DNA from: DASQPE01 sp964519805
GTDB lineage: Bacteria; Gemmatimonadota; Gemmatimonadetes; Gemmatimonadales; GWC2-71-9
DNA: 20,420 nucleotides
Reading direction: 5' to 3'
Assembly: GCA_964519805.1 (NCBI GenBank)
Contig: CAZFKN010000055.1
Span: forward strand, 1 to 20,420
Position numbers and translations under genes: made by a program
Part shown: positions 6,650 through 13,661 of the stretch, in pieces
How positions within the stretch are numbered: position 1 is the stretch's first letter
Layout of the letters: every line of letters starts with the position of its first letter
The notes under the pieces: model-generated
Database searches by the model: none
What the model was told of the DNA's origin: nothing
Seen by the model: only the letters and a program-made list of their open reading frames with translations

Positions 6650-7306
6650 TCAGTCGTTGTGAGGTGGCGTGCCCGCCGGGTGCGCGTGCGAATGACCGGA
6701 CGACTCGGCCGCCGGCGTGGTCGCGGCAGCGGAGTCGGCCGGGGAGGCCGCATCGTGGCCGGCGGTGTCGTGGTGGTGGTCGGCGTCTTCATCGCCGGCC
6801 TCGTGGTGGGCCTCGCCCGCGCCGTGCTCATGGCCCTCGGCGCGGTCCTGGAGCTCGGTTCTGAGCGTCGCATTCGGCACGCCGGCCGCATGCTCGAACA
6901 CCATCTTCCCGCCGTGGTGTCCCGTGTCCACGAGGACCCCGAGGCCGGCGAGCGACAGCACGAAGGCCGCGATCCGTTCGCGGGTCCCCATCTTTCGCTC
7001 CCGCACCAGCCGCCACAGTCCCACGACCGCGAAGATTCCCAGAGTCCAGAAAGCCAGCGTCTCGTGCTCCTCCATCAGGTGATGAATCGCGTTCCCGTGG
7101 TCGATCGTGTCCTCGGCCTGGAGTCCGATCAGCACCGCGGCACCCGCACCGATCACACCCACGAGCAGCAGAGCGAAGCCGGTCCGCCGCAGTCCGTCCT
7201 TCCGAAGGACGAGCGAGGCGAACTCGAAGAGCACGGCTGTCGTAAGCAGCGCCACGGGGAAGGAGACGATCAGCGCGTGGAAACGGGGCCAGTCGTAGCC
7301 GAGCAT
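6650..7306 (-). CDS. DUF2231-like membrane protein with a His-rich C-terminal tail
   Basis: A 218-residue protein with four membrane helices (about 8-33, 43-63, 84-102, 113-131). The arrangement, beginning RFHALIVSFPVALL with a histidine in the first helix, matches DUF2231 (predicted membrane protein). Residues 159-218 form a soluble tail with 12 histidines plus many Asp/Glu/Ala, including HEHG, DHHHD and GHSHAHP. Such a tail could bind Zn, Ni, Cu or Co. ATG 7306 is preferred because GGAG lies 7 nt before it; an in-frame GTG at 7336 overlaps the upstream gene's stop (TAGTG) and would add ten residues. The function of DUF2231 is not established; some members sit near heme or cytochrome genes, but none is present here. 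Confidence 0.75.
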   Translation of the reverse strand: MLGYDWPRFHALIVSFPVALLTTAVLFEFASLVLRKDGLRRTGFALLLVGVIGAGAAVLIGLQAEDTIDHGNAIHHLMEEHETLAFWTLGIFAVVGLWRLVRERKMGTRERIAAFVLSLAGLGVLVDTGHHGGKMVFEHAAGVPNATLRTELQDRAEGHEHGAGEAHHEAGDEDADHHHDTAGHDAASPADSAAATTPAAESSGHSHAHPAGTPPHND

Positions 7307-7335
7307 CGGGGCTCCGGGGTGGTGAAGCGTGAACA

Positions 7336-8223
7336 CTAAACGGCGGCAGGGGGATCAACGGAGTAGTCGTAGAATCCCTTCCCGCTCTTCCGCCCGTAGC
7401 GTCCCTCGGCTACCAGGCGGCGAAGCAGGGCGGGGGCTTCGTAGCGGGCATCCCTGTATTCACCGGCCATGATGTCGGCGATCCGGAGCGTCGTATCGTT
7501 GCCGACGACGTCGAGGAGGGTGAACGGCCCCATAGGATGACCGCAGCCGAGGCGCATTGCGGTGTCGATGTCGGCGATACTGCCAACGCCACGCTCCAGC
7601 GCCCGCACCGCGTCGAGCAGATACGGCACGAGGAGGAGGTTCACGATGAACCCCGGTGTGTCCCGGGCGACGACGGTCTCCTTGCCGAGGCTCCTGGCAA
7701 AGGTGAGGCTCCGCGCGAACGTGTCCGGGCTCGTCGCGTCGGCGCGCACGATCTCCACGAGCGGCATGAGGGGCACGGGATTGAAGAAGTGCAGTCCGAC
7801 GAACCGGTCCGGCCGGCGCGTGACCGTGGCCATCGACTTGATCGGCAAGCTCGACGTGTTGGAGGCGAAGATGGCGCTTGGCCCGCAGAGGGAGTCCAAC
7901 TCTACCCAGAGCCGGTTCTTGACCGCCAGATCCTCGGTCACTGCTTCGATGACGAGGTCCGAGCCGGCGAGGGCGGCCAGGTCCGTGGTGTACGACAGCT
8001 GGCCGAGCGCGGCGTCACGCTGCGCGGCGGACACCCTGCCCTTCTCCACCAGCTTGGCGAGCGACTTCTCGACGCTCGCTCGCCCACGTGTCAGCTGGGC
8101 CGTCTCCACGTCGCGCACGAGCGTCCGGTAGCCCGCCGTTGCGCAGACCTGGGCGATGCCCGCGCCCATGAGGCCGCAGCCGAGCACGCCGACTGCCTGG
8201 ATCTCCCGGGGGTCGGTCGTCAC
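7336..8223 (-). CDS. 3-hydroxyacyl-CoA (3-hydroxybutyryl-CoA) dehydrogenase
   Basis: A 295-residue NAD(P)-dependent dehydrogenase of the single-domain PaaH/Hbd type, interconverting 3-hydroxyacyl-CoA and 3-oxoacyl-CoA. The N-terminal Rossmann motif is VGVLGCGLMGAGIAQVCATA (11-30). The catalytic segments are SNTSSLPI and GLHFFNPVPLMPLVEIV, which contain the conserved His, Asn and Glu. The C-terminal domain shows DTPGFIVNLLLVPYL, a GHPMGPFTLLDVVG block and GRKSGKGFYDY. All key residues are present and the length is standard. The GTG start at 8223 overlaps the upstream TGA by 4 bp (GTGA). It shares its operon with an acetyl-CoA-type thiolase, consistent with short-chain beta-oxidation, butanoate metabolism or hydroxybutyrate turnover. 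No crotonase or acyl-CoA dehydrogenase is in the window. Confidence 0.93.
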   Translation of the reverse strand: MTTDPREIQAVGVLGCGLMGAGIAQVCATAGYRTLVRDVETAQLTRGRASVEKSLAKLVEKGRVSAAQRDAALGQLSYTTDLAALAGSDLVIEAVTEDLAVKNRLWVELDSLCGPSAIFASNTSSLPIKSMATVTRRPDRFVGLHFFNPVPLMPLVEIVRADATSPDTFARSLTFARSLGKETVVARDTPGFIVNLLLVPYLLDAVRALERGVGSIADIDTAMRLGCGHPMGPFTLLDVVGNDTTLRIADIMAGEYRDARYEAPALLRRLVAEGRYGRKSGKGFYDYSVDPPAAV

Positions 8224-9071
8224 AGACGCGGGGGATGGCTCGTGCTTCGCAACGCTCTTCGAACCTCGGTCACGATGATCTCGACCAGGCCCGGCGGCCG
8301 TTCGGGGTGCTGGGCCGCCGGTCGTACGCCGCTACCCTCCAGATTGTCGAGCGCCCGCTCGAGTCCGACCAGTGCTCGCGCGGCCGCGGGGCGGAACCGG
8401 CGCAACGCGACGTAGCCCAGGCCGAGTCCGATCGGAAGCGGGAGCAGCGCGACTGGAAAGAGAGCGCTCAACACCACCAGAGCAGCGGTCGCGGCCACAC
8501 CGGCCGTCACGGCGGCCGCGCCGCCGCCGACGTAAGCGCCGCGCAGTCCGCGGATGCTGGCGTGAAGCGCCACGTGGCAGAACCCCGGTTCGAGCGGGGT
8601 CAGTGTCGCGGTCACCAGCTCGACCTTGGTGAGCATGAACGGCCGGGCCCCCGGATCCAGCACGGCGCTCGACCTACGGATCGCGGCGGGTATTCCGCGG
8701 AGCGGCTCCCAGCTGATGCGCCCGGGCTGCTGGCGCTGCACCGCCAGCGGCTCGTGCTGACCCATATAGCGCAACAGCGAACGCTCGATGACGGCCGGGT
8801 CCCCTCGGATCACCCGGTCCGTGCCGACGAGCGCCGGGCCTGCCAGCCGGTCCCAGAACCCGGTTTGGGGCTGGTCGGGTAGCCGGGTCTGCTCCTCCAG
8901 CATGGCCTGGCGGAGGTAGCGATCGGGGATACCGACGTCTCGCCCGAGTGCCAGGACCTCGGCGGGCGAGAGTTCCTCGGCGATGTCGCGCTCCGCCGTT
9001 TGAAGCTCCGCTGCCCGCTGAATGATCCGCTCCAAGGCCGCCCGATCGATCCGGCCGGCTGGGTCACCCAT
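8220..9071 (-). CDS. Conserved hypothetical membrane protein
   Basis: A 283-residue protein I cannot assign to a named family. The N-terminus is helical and charged (RAALERIIQRAAELQTAERD), followed by SPAEVLALGRDVGIPDRYLRQAMLEE, which looks like a small helical domain. A central region of about 100 residues is predicted beta-rich (FMLTKVELVTATLTPL). Two adjacent membrane helices lie at about 180-202 and 203-224, and a C-terminal amphipathic helix follows (AARALVGLERALDNLEG). Start ATG 9071 overlaps the end of the slipin gene by 8 bp, and its stop overlaps the dehydrogenase start. It could be a partner of the SPFH protein in the membrane, but nothing in the sequence shows this directly. Confidence 0.7.
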   Translation of the reverse strand: MGDPAGRIDRAALERIIQRAAELQTAERDIAEELSPAEVLALGRDVGIPDRYLRQAMLEEQTRLPDQPQTGFWDRLAGPALVGTDRVIRGDPAVIERSLLRYMGQHEPLAVQRQQPGRISWEPLRGIPAAIRRSSAVLDPGARPFMLTKVELVTATLTPLEPGFCHVALHASIRGLRGAYVGGGAAAVTAGVAATAALVVLSALFPVALLPLPIGLGLGYVALRRFRPAAARALVGLERALDNLEGSGVRPAAQHPERPPGLVEIIVTEVRRALRSTSHPPRL

Positions 9072-10005
9072 CGTTTCCCTGGGACGCGCGGGCTGATTCG
9101 AGGCGGAGGCGACTCATGAGGTCGCTGAGCTGCTGCGCGGGCATGCCGGCCGGGTCCGCGGGCGGGGCGAGTGCCTGCTGAGTCTCCGGCGGGAGCGTGG
9201 GATCGGGGAACTCGACGCGCGGGAGCGGCACCGGCACCGGCCCGGCTGCAGGCGATCCGCCCTGCTCGGCCATCCGGATGAAGGGTCGGAACAACTCGAT
9301 CGGGATCGGAAAGAGCGTGGTCGAATTGTTCTCCGCCGCGATCTCCGCGACCGTCTGGAGATACCGAAGCTGGAGAGCGTTGGGCTCGGCCCCGAGCGTG
9401 CGGGCCGCCTGCGCCAGCGTGGCGGAGGCCTGCAGCTCGCCCTGCGCCGCGATCACCTTCGCCCGCCGCTCGCGCTCGGCTTCGGCCTGGCGGGCCATCG
9501 CCCGCTTCATCGACTCCGGCAGGTCGACGTCCTTGACCTCGACGGCGGACGCCTCGATGCCCCAGGGTTCGGTGCGCTCGTCGATGATACGCTTGAGGAT
9601 CGCGTTGATCTTTTCCCGGTCGGCGAGCAGCTCGTCCAGCTCGACCTCACCCAGAACCGAGCGGAGCGTGGTCTGCGCCAGCTGGCTAGTGGCGTAGAGA
9701 TAGTCCTCGATCTCGATCACGGCTCTCGCCGGGTCCAGGACGCGCATGTAAAGGACCGCGTTCACCTTGAGCGTCACGTTGTCGCGCGTGATCACGTCCT
9801 GCGGCGGGATGTCGAGCGCGACGATCCGGAGTGAGATCCGCTTGGCGTGCGCGAACAGCGCGGGTACGAAGATCAATCCCGGGCCCTTGGTGCCCGAAAA
9901 CCGCCCCAGGAAGAAGGTGACGGCCCGCTCGTACTGGCGGATGATCCGCAGGCTCGCAAACAGGTAGACGACGGCGACGAAAAGCCCCGCAGTCAGGATC
10001 TCCAT
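9064..10005 (-). CDS. SPFH/band-7 protein (slipin, stomatin-like)
   Basis: A 313-residue stomatin/slipin-type membrane scaffold protein. One N-terminal membrane helix (about 3-20) is followed directly by the SPFH domain: IIRQYERAVTFFLGRFSGTK, GPGLIFVPA, DIPPQDVITRDNVTLKVNAV and LRSVLGEVELDELLADREKIN, with WGIEASAVEVKDVDLPESMK further on. A charged helix (ARQAEAERERRAKV) and an Ala-rich coiled region follow. The Pro-rich C-terminus (SPAAGPVPVPLPR onward) is extended compared with minimal slipins. Bacterial slipins often pair with an NfeD membrane protease-like protein; none is adjacent here. AGGGAGGA lies just before the ATG at 10005, and the thiolase stop is 12 bp upstream, so it is co-transcribed with the thiolase. 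Confidence 0.92.
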   Translation of the reverse strand: MEILTAGLFVAVVYLFASLRIIRQYERAVTFFLGRFSGTKGPGLIFVPALFAHAKRISLRIVALDIPPQDVITRDNVTLKVNAVLYMRVLDPARAVIEIEDYLYATSQLAQTTLRSVLGEVELDELLADREKINAILKRIIDERTEPWGIEASAVEVKDVDLPESMKRAMARQAEAERERRAKVIAAQGELQASATLAQAARTLGAEPNALQLRYLQTVAEIAAENNSTTLFPIPIELFRPFIRMAEQGGSPAAGPVPVPLPRVEFPDPTLPPETQQALAPPADPAGMPAQQLSDLMSRLRLESARASQGNDG

Positions 10006-10017
10006 TCTGTCCTCCCT

Positions 10018-11229
10018 CTAGGCGGCCAGCGCTTCGACGACTACCGCGATGCCCTGCCCGCCGCCGATACATGCCGAGCCGAGGCCGAGCCGCCCGCCGC
10101 GGCGACGCAGCGCGTGAAGCAGGTGGCCCGTGATGCGCGCGCCACTGGCGCCAAGCGGATGCCCGATCGCGATGGCGCCGCCGTCAACGTTGGTGCGCTC
10201 GCGGTCGAGGCCCAGCTCCCGCTCGACGGCGACGTACTGGGCCGCGAACGCCTCGTTCACCTCGATCAGGTCCACTTGAGCGAGGTCGAGGCCCGCGCGG
10301 GCCAGCGCGGCCCGCGCCGCGGGCGCGGGGCCGATGCCCATGAGCGCCGGGTCTACACCGGCTACCCCCCAGCTCACCAGGCGGCCGAGCGGGCGGAAGG
10401 CGCGCTCGCGGGCCCACCGCTCGCCGGCAACGACGAGCGCCGCGGCGCCGTCGGACACGCCGGACGCATTCCCAGCGGTCACTAATCCATCCTTGCGAAA
10501 CACCGGCGCGAGCTTCGCCAACACCTCGGGCGTCGTGTCCGGTCGCATGTGCTCGTCCACGGCCCACTCGACGGTCTGTCGGGTCTTCGGGTTTCGCACC
10601 GGCACCGGGATCACCTCGTCGCGGAAGGCGCCGGCGTCCCAGGCAGCCTTGGCCCGTCGTTGACTCGAGAGCGCATACTCATCGGCGTCCGCCCGGGTAA
10701 CGCCGTAGCGCTCACCGAGGTTCTCGGCTGTCTCTCCCATCGTGAGGCCGTACTGGATGTCGCGCAGCGAGTCCCAGAGGCTGTCCTCCAACGCGGGGGG
10801 CTGTCCCAGGCGCGTGCCCCAGCGCGCACCCCTGAGCACGTAGGGAGCCTGGCTCATCGACTCGGTCCCGCCGGCCAACGCGACCTGGATCTCACCGAGC
10901 AGGATGCGGTGCGCCGACTGGATGATCGCCTCGAAACCGGAGCCGCAGAGCCGGTTGACGGTGACGGCCGGAGCCTGGATCGGCAGTCCCGCTCGAAGCC
11001 CCACGTGGCGGGCCAGATACGCTGCGTCCGACGAGGTCTGCACGACGTTGCCGAAGACGATGTGCCCCACGTCAGAGGGCGAGATCCCCGCCCGCGCCAC
11101 CGCGCACTGCGCCGTGAAAACCCCCAGGTCCGTAGCCGAGTGATCCTTGAGCGCGCCGCCGAAGCTGCCGAAGCCGGTACGGACGGCCGAGAGAAACACG
11201 ACGTGCTCCTCGCGCTCGGCAGGGCTCAT
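10018..11229 (-). CDS. Acetyl-CoA C-acetyltransferase (thiolase)
   Basis: A 403-residue thiolase condensing two acetyl-CoA or cleaving 3-oxoacyl-CoA. The nucleophilic cysteine is C95 in VNRLCGSGFEAI. Other motifs are GGTESMSQAP, EVNEAFAAQ, GHPLGASGARITG (His357) and SACIGGGQG (Cys387). All three catalytic positions are intact and the length is normal (390-400). ATG 11229 begins the operon; GGAG lies about 6 nt upstream, and a promoter-like element ends about 57 bp upstream. Downstream genes include a 3-hydroxyacyl-CoA dehydrogenase, supporting a role in short-chain acyl-CoA metabolism (AtoB/PhaA/FadA-like). The direction and physiological substrate are not decidable from sequence. Confidence 0.95.
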   Translation of the reverse strand: MSPAEREEHVVFLSAVRTGFGSFGGALKDHSATDLGVFTAQCAVARAGISPSDVGHIVFGNVVQTSSDAAYLARHVGLRAGLPIQAPAVTVNRLCGSGFEAIIQSAHRILLGEIQVALAGGTESMSQAPYVLRGARWGTRLGQPPALEDSLWDSLRDIQYGLTMGETAENLGERYGVTRADADEYALSSQRRAKAAWDAGAFRDEVIPVPVRNPKTRQTVEWAVDEHMRPDTTPEVLAKLAPVFRKDGLVTAGNASGVSDGAAALVVAGERWARERAFRPLGRLVSWGVAGVDPALMGIGPAPAARAALARAGLDLAQVDLIEVNEAFAAQYVAVERELGLDRERTNVDGGAIAIGHPLGASGARITGHLLHALRRRGGRLGLGSACIGGGQGIAVVVEALAA

Positions 11230-11285
11230 GGGATGCTCCGGGCGGGGATCCGGCGGGCAGGACGGACAAACGACATTGGAACGGG

Positions 11286-11314
11286 AATATGCCCCCGCCG
11301 GAGGGGGTCTTCAA
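11286..11314 (-). promoter_or_regulatory. Probable promoter of the thiolase operon with a dyad in its spacer
   Basis: Minus strand: TTGAAG (11314-11309, 4/6 to the -35 consensus) and CATATT (11291-11286, 4/6 to -10) with exactly 17 bp between. The spacer holds an inverted repeat, CCCCC (11307-11303) and GGGGG (11296-11292), with a 6-bp centre. Transcription would start near 11279, leaving a leader of about 50 nt before the ATG at 11229. A dyad between the hexamers is a common place for a regulator to bind; it could also work as a weak terminator for the zinc-ribbon gene upstream. Confidence 0.5.
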
Positions 11315-11320
11315 GCGAAG

Positions 11321-11998
11321 CTAGCGGTCGCCAACCGGAGCCCCACAGCCGACGCAGTGACGCCAGCCCAGCTCGATCTCGGCCTGGCAAGCCGGGCACC
11401 GGAGCGTCGCCTGGCTCTGGCCGCAGTGAGGGCAGAAGTTGACAGACCGCCCCCCGGGAAGGGTGGCCCCGCAGTAGAGGCACATGACTCCGCCGGCGTC
11501 GGCGGCGTGGGACTCGTCGGCCCCGCCCGCGGGCAGCTTGTCGAACAGCAGTTCGTCCTCCGGTTCATCGGTGGGCGGCTGGGTGTGGGTTGAGGTGGCG
11601 CCGGACGTCTCCCCCGCCGGGGTCGGCGGGGGCGCGTAGGCGGCGTCGGGGTCCAGGGCGAGCGCCCGCGCAACCGCACTCCCGGACAGTGAGACGAGGG
11701 CGTCGCCGTGCACCTGCAGCAGAGCGAGATCCGGGTTGCTACCCGCCAGCTCGCTCTGGAACTGGGCCTGAACATCGGGCGGATCCGTGCGCGCCAATCC
11801 CCCCTCCCCGGCGCAGAGCCGAAGGAGGAGGACCTCATAGTCTTCCGCGCTCTCCAGCGCCAGGGCGCGGCGGCTGGTCCGGTAGGGAATGATGACGTGC
11901 TGAAGGTCAGCGACCGGCAGCGCCTGGTAGAGCCGCGTCGGGTCGGAAGCGGAGAGATTCGCGACGAGCTGGCGGAAGAAATGGTGGAGATCGCTCAC
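11321..11998 (-). CDS. Double-zinc-ribbon protein of unknown function
   Basis: A 225-residue protein. Residues 1-115 form a folded-looking domain (HHFFRQLVANLSASDPTRL, VIIPYRTSRRALALESAEDY) that I do not recognise. A Pro/Thr/Asp-rich linker covers about 120-165. The C-terminal 54 residues contain two zinc ribbons, with cysteine pairs C173/C176, C189/C192, C201/C204 and C215/C218 (CLYC, CPHC, CPAC, CVGC). This corresponds to double-zinc-ribbon (DZR) or zinc-ribbon_2 type domains. The start is a GTG at 11998. It is divergent from the exported barrel-like protein with 69 bp between starts. It could be an adaptor or regulatory protein; no enzymatic motif is visible. Confidence 0.75.
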   Translation of the reverse strand: MSDLHHFFRQLVANLSASDPTRLYQALPVADLQHVIIPYRTSRRALALESAEDYEVLLLRLCAGEGGLARTDPPDVQAQFQSELAGSNPDLALLQVHGDALVSLSGSAVARALALDPDAAYAPPPTPAGETSGATSTHTQPPTDEPEDELLFDKLPAGGADESHAADAGGVMCLYCGATLPGGRSVNFCPHCGQSQATLRCPACQAEIELGWRHCVGCGAPVGDR

Positions 11999-12067
11999 GC
12001 GCCCTTGCGATCGGTTCGTGAGGGCAGGTTAGGGATCGTGTCCCACAGTGTCAAGCGAGGAGGTTGG

Positions 12068-12916
12068 ATGCGCTGCCTGGTCGTGGCCTCAGGCCTCGTT
12101 GTGATGGCGGTCGCGCCGCTCGCCGGGCAGACCGTATGCACGCCGCCCGATAACTCGAACGAGGCAAAGGTGTTGGCGACGTTCGCAGTGCCCCTCGGGT
12201 TCGGGCCGCTCGCCGCGCCCGCTCCGACCCGTCCCGGTGCCCTCCGGATCACGCTGGAAGGCACCTATCTGCCGAAGTTGGACTCCGCGACCCGCACGGC
12301 GACCGTTTGCCGGCCCGGAAAGGGCCCCGAGAACACCGATCTGATCTTCGCGGTGCCGCGTCCGCGGGTGGCGATCGGCCTGCCCGGCGGTCTGCTGCTG
12401 GAGGCGAGCTGGATCCCGCCGGTCCGCCTGAACGGGGTGAAGGCGAACGTCGGAGCCATCGCCCTCGGCCGCGGGTTTGCGGTCGGCAACGGACCGATGA
12501 CCGCGGGCATTCGCCTGCACACCACGTTCGGGTTGGTCGAGGCACCGATCACCTGCGACGATGCCGCGCTGGCCGATCCCGCGAGCGAATGTTTCCAGGG
12601 AACCCGTTCCAACGACAAGTACCATCCGACGATGTTCGGTGCGGAGGGCTCGCTCGGCTGGCGATTCGGGGGCGGACGCGTTCGTCCCTACCTGGGCGGC
12701 GGCGTGAACCTGCTCCGGCCCAGGTTTGAGGTCGGGTTCACCAACCGCTTTGGCAGCACCGACAGCACGCGGGTGGAGGTGAACCTTACTCGGGCGGTGC
12801 TCTTCGGCGGAGTGATGTGGCAGGCGGGACACGGCTTGGACGTCACCGGCGAGGTATACTCGGCTCCCGCCGACGCCGTGACCGGGCGGGTGGGGCTCAG
12901 CTACGCATGGCGGTGA
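12068..12916 (+). CDS. Exported outer-membrane beta-barrel-like protein
   Basis: A 282-residue protein with a Sec signal peptide (MRCLVVASGLVVMAVAPLAG, cleavage probably before QT). The mature chain has alternating hydrophobic/polar beta strands, many with Gly turns (GALRITLEGTYL, RVAIGLPGGLLLEASW, GRVRPYLGGGVNLLRP, LTRAVLFGGVMWQ). It ends in a strand with C-terminal aromatic residues (GRVGLSYAWR). This is the pattern of an outer-membrane beta-barrel or porin-like protein. Two cysteines in ITCDDAALADPASECFQG could form a loop disulfide. ATG 12068 is chosen because a strong GAGGAGG (12057-12063) sits 4 bp before it and the signal peptide begins there. The family and the transported substrate, if any, are not recognised. 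Confidence 0.75.
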   Translation: MRCLVVASGLVVMAVAPLAGQTVCTPPDNSNEAKVLATFAVPLGFGPLAAPAPTRPGALRITLEGTYLPKLDSATRTATVCRPGKGPENTDLIFAVPRPRVAIGLPGGLLLEASWIPPVRLNGVKANVGAIALGRGFAVGNGPMTAGIRLHTTFGLVEAPITCDDAALADPASECFQGTRSNDKYHPTMFGAEGSLGWRFGGGRVRPYLGGGVNLLRPRFEVGFTNRFGSTDSTRVEVNLTRAVLFGGVMWQAGHGLDVTGEVYSAPADAVTGRVGLSYAWR

Positions 12917-12921
12917 GCAAA

Positions 12922-12948
12922 CCCGATCCGGCGCGAGGCCGGATCGGG
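12922..12948. terminator. Bidirectional hairpin between convergent genes
   Basis: A perfect 11-bp inverted repeat, CCCGATCCGGC (12922-12932) and GCCGGATCGGG (12938-12948), with a 5-nt loop. It lies 6 bp after the stop of the barrel-like gene and 9 bp before the msrB stop on the other strand. There is no T-run on either side, so termination may rely on Rho or on the stem alone. The position between two convergent genes supports a shared terminator. Confidence 0.75.
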
Positions 12949-12956
12949 CCGTTGCA

Positions 12957-13532
12957 TCAACGTGGGGGGCGGGCGGCTTCGGCCTGCCGCTGGAAGAGGG
13001 GCAAGTACTGTCCGTACCCGTCGGCCTCGAGCCGGTCCACCGGGATGAACCGGAGGGCCGCCGAGTTCATGCAGTAACGGAGACCCGTGGGCTTGGGACC
13101 GTCGTCGAACACGTGACCGAGGTGGGAGTCGGCGTGGGCCGACCGCACCTCGGACCGCACGTACATGAGCTGGCGATCGTCGCGCGTCTTGATGTTCTTG
13201 GGCTCGAGCGGCTTGGTGAAGCTCGGCCAGCCGGTTCCCGAGTCGTACTTGTCGAGTGAGCTGAACAGCGGCTCGCCGGAGACCACGTCCACGTAGATCC
13301 CCGCCGCATGGTTGTTCCAGTACTCATTCAGAAACGGCGCCTCGGTGCCTTCCTGCTGGGTAACGCGATACTGGATCGGCGTCAGTCGCTGCTGCAGCGC
13401 TGCGTCGTCCGGCTTCCGGTAGTCCACTGGGTTCCATCCTTTCGCGGCCGCATTCGCTCCCTGCGTCTGCGCTGACGCGCTGCCGGCCACAGCCAGCAGG
13501 AGCAACGCCGCTACCATTCCGAGTCGTGTCAT
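12957..13532 (-). CDS. msrB: Secreted peptide-methionine (R)-S-oxide reductase MsrB
   Basis: Reduces methionine-R-sulfoxide in proteins. The protein has 191 residues: an N-terminal signal peptide (cleavage after SASA, residue 21) and an MsrB domain from about residue 50. Motifs are TEAPFLNEYW, GIYVDVVSGEPLFSSLDKYD, SGTGWPSF and ADSHLGHVFDDGP, then LRYCMNSAALRF with catalytic C154. C154 is the only cysteine: the four zinc cysteines of E. coli-type MsrB are absent, and the usual resolving position (SGCGWPSF) is Thr. It is therefore a zinc-free, single-Cys MsrB that must be reduced directly by an external thiol or thioredoxin-like partner. It is exported, so it would repair oxidised envelope proteins. 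ATG 13532 has GGAGGT 5 nt upstream. No msrA is adjacent. Confidence 0.95.
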   Translation of the reverse strand: MTRLGMVAALLLLAVAGSASAQTQGANAAAKGWNPVDYRKPDDAALQQRLTPIQYRVTQQEGTEAPFLNEYWNNHAAGIYVDVVSGEPLFSSLDKYDSGTGWPSFTKPLEPKNIKTRDDRQLMYVRSEVRSAHADSHLGHVFDDGPKPTGLRYCMNSAALRFIPVDRLEADGYGQYLPLFQRQAEAARPPR

Positions 13533-13661
13533 AGTGACCTCCGGCGAACAAACGCTCCCGGGCGTCTATCGGTTTCCGGCGAGCCGACGGGCCGCCCCAC
13601 TCGGGCCTCTGTGGATAATGGCGCCCGGACCCGACCGCGCCAGGCTTGGGAGGCCGCGCCT

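Noticed and set aside
12005..12035. Possible promoter TTGCGA ... TAGGGA before the barrel-like gene
   Set aside because: The -10 match is poor and the spacing is not optimal, so it was not annotated.
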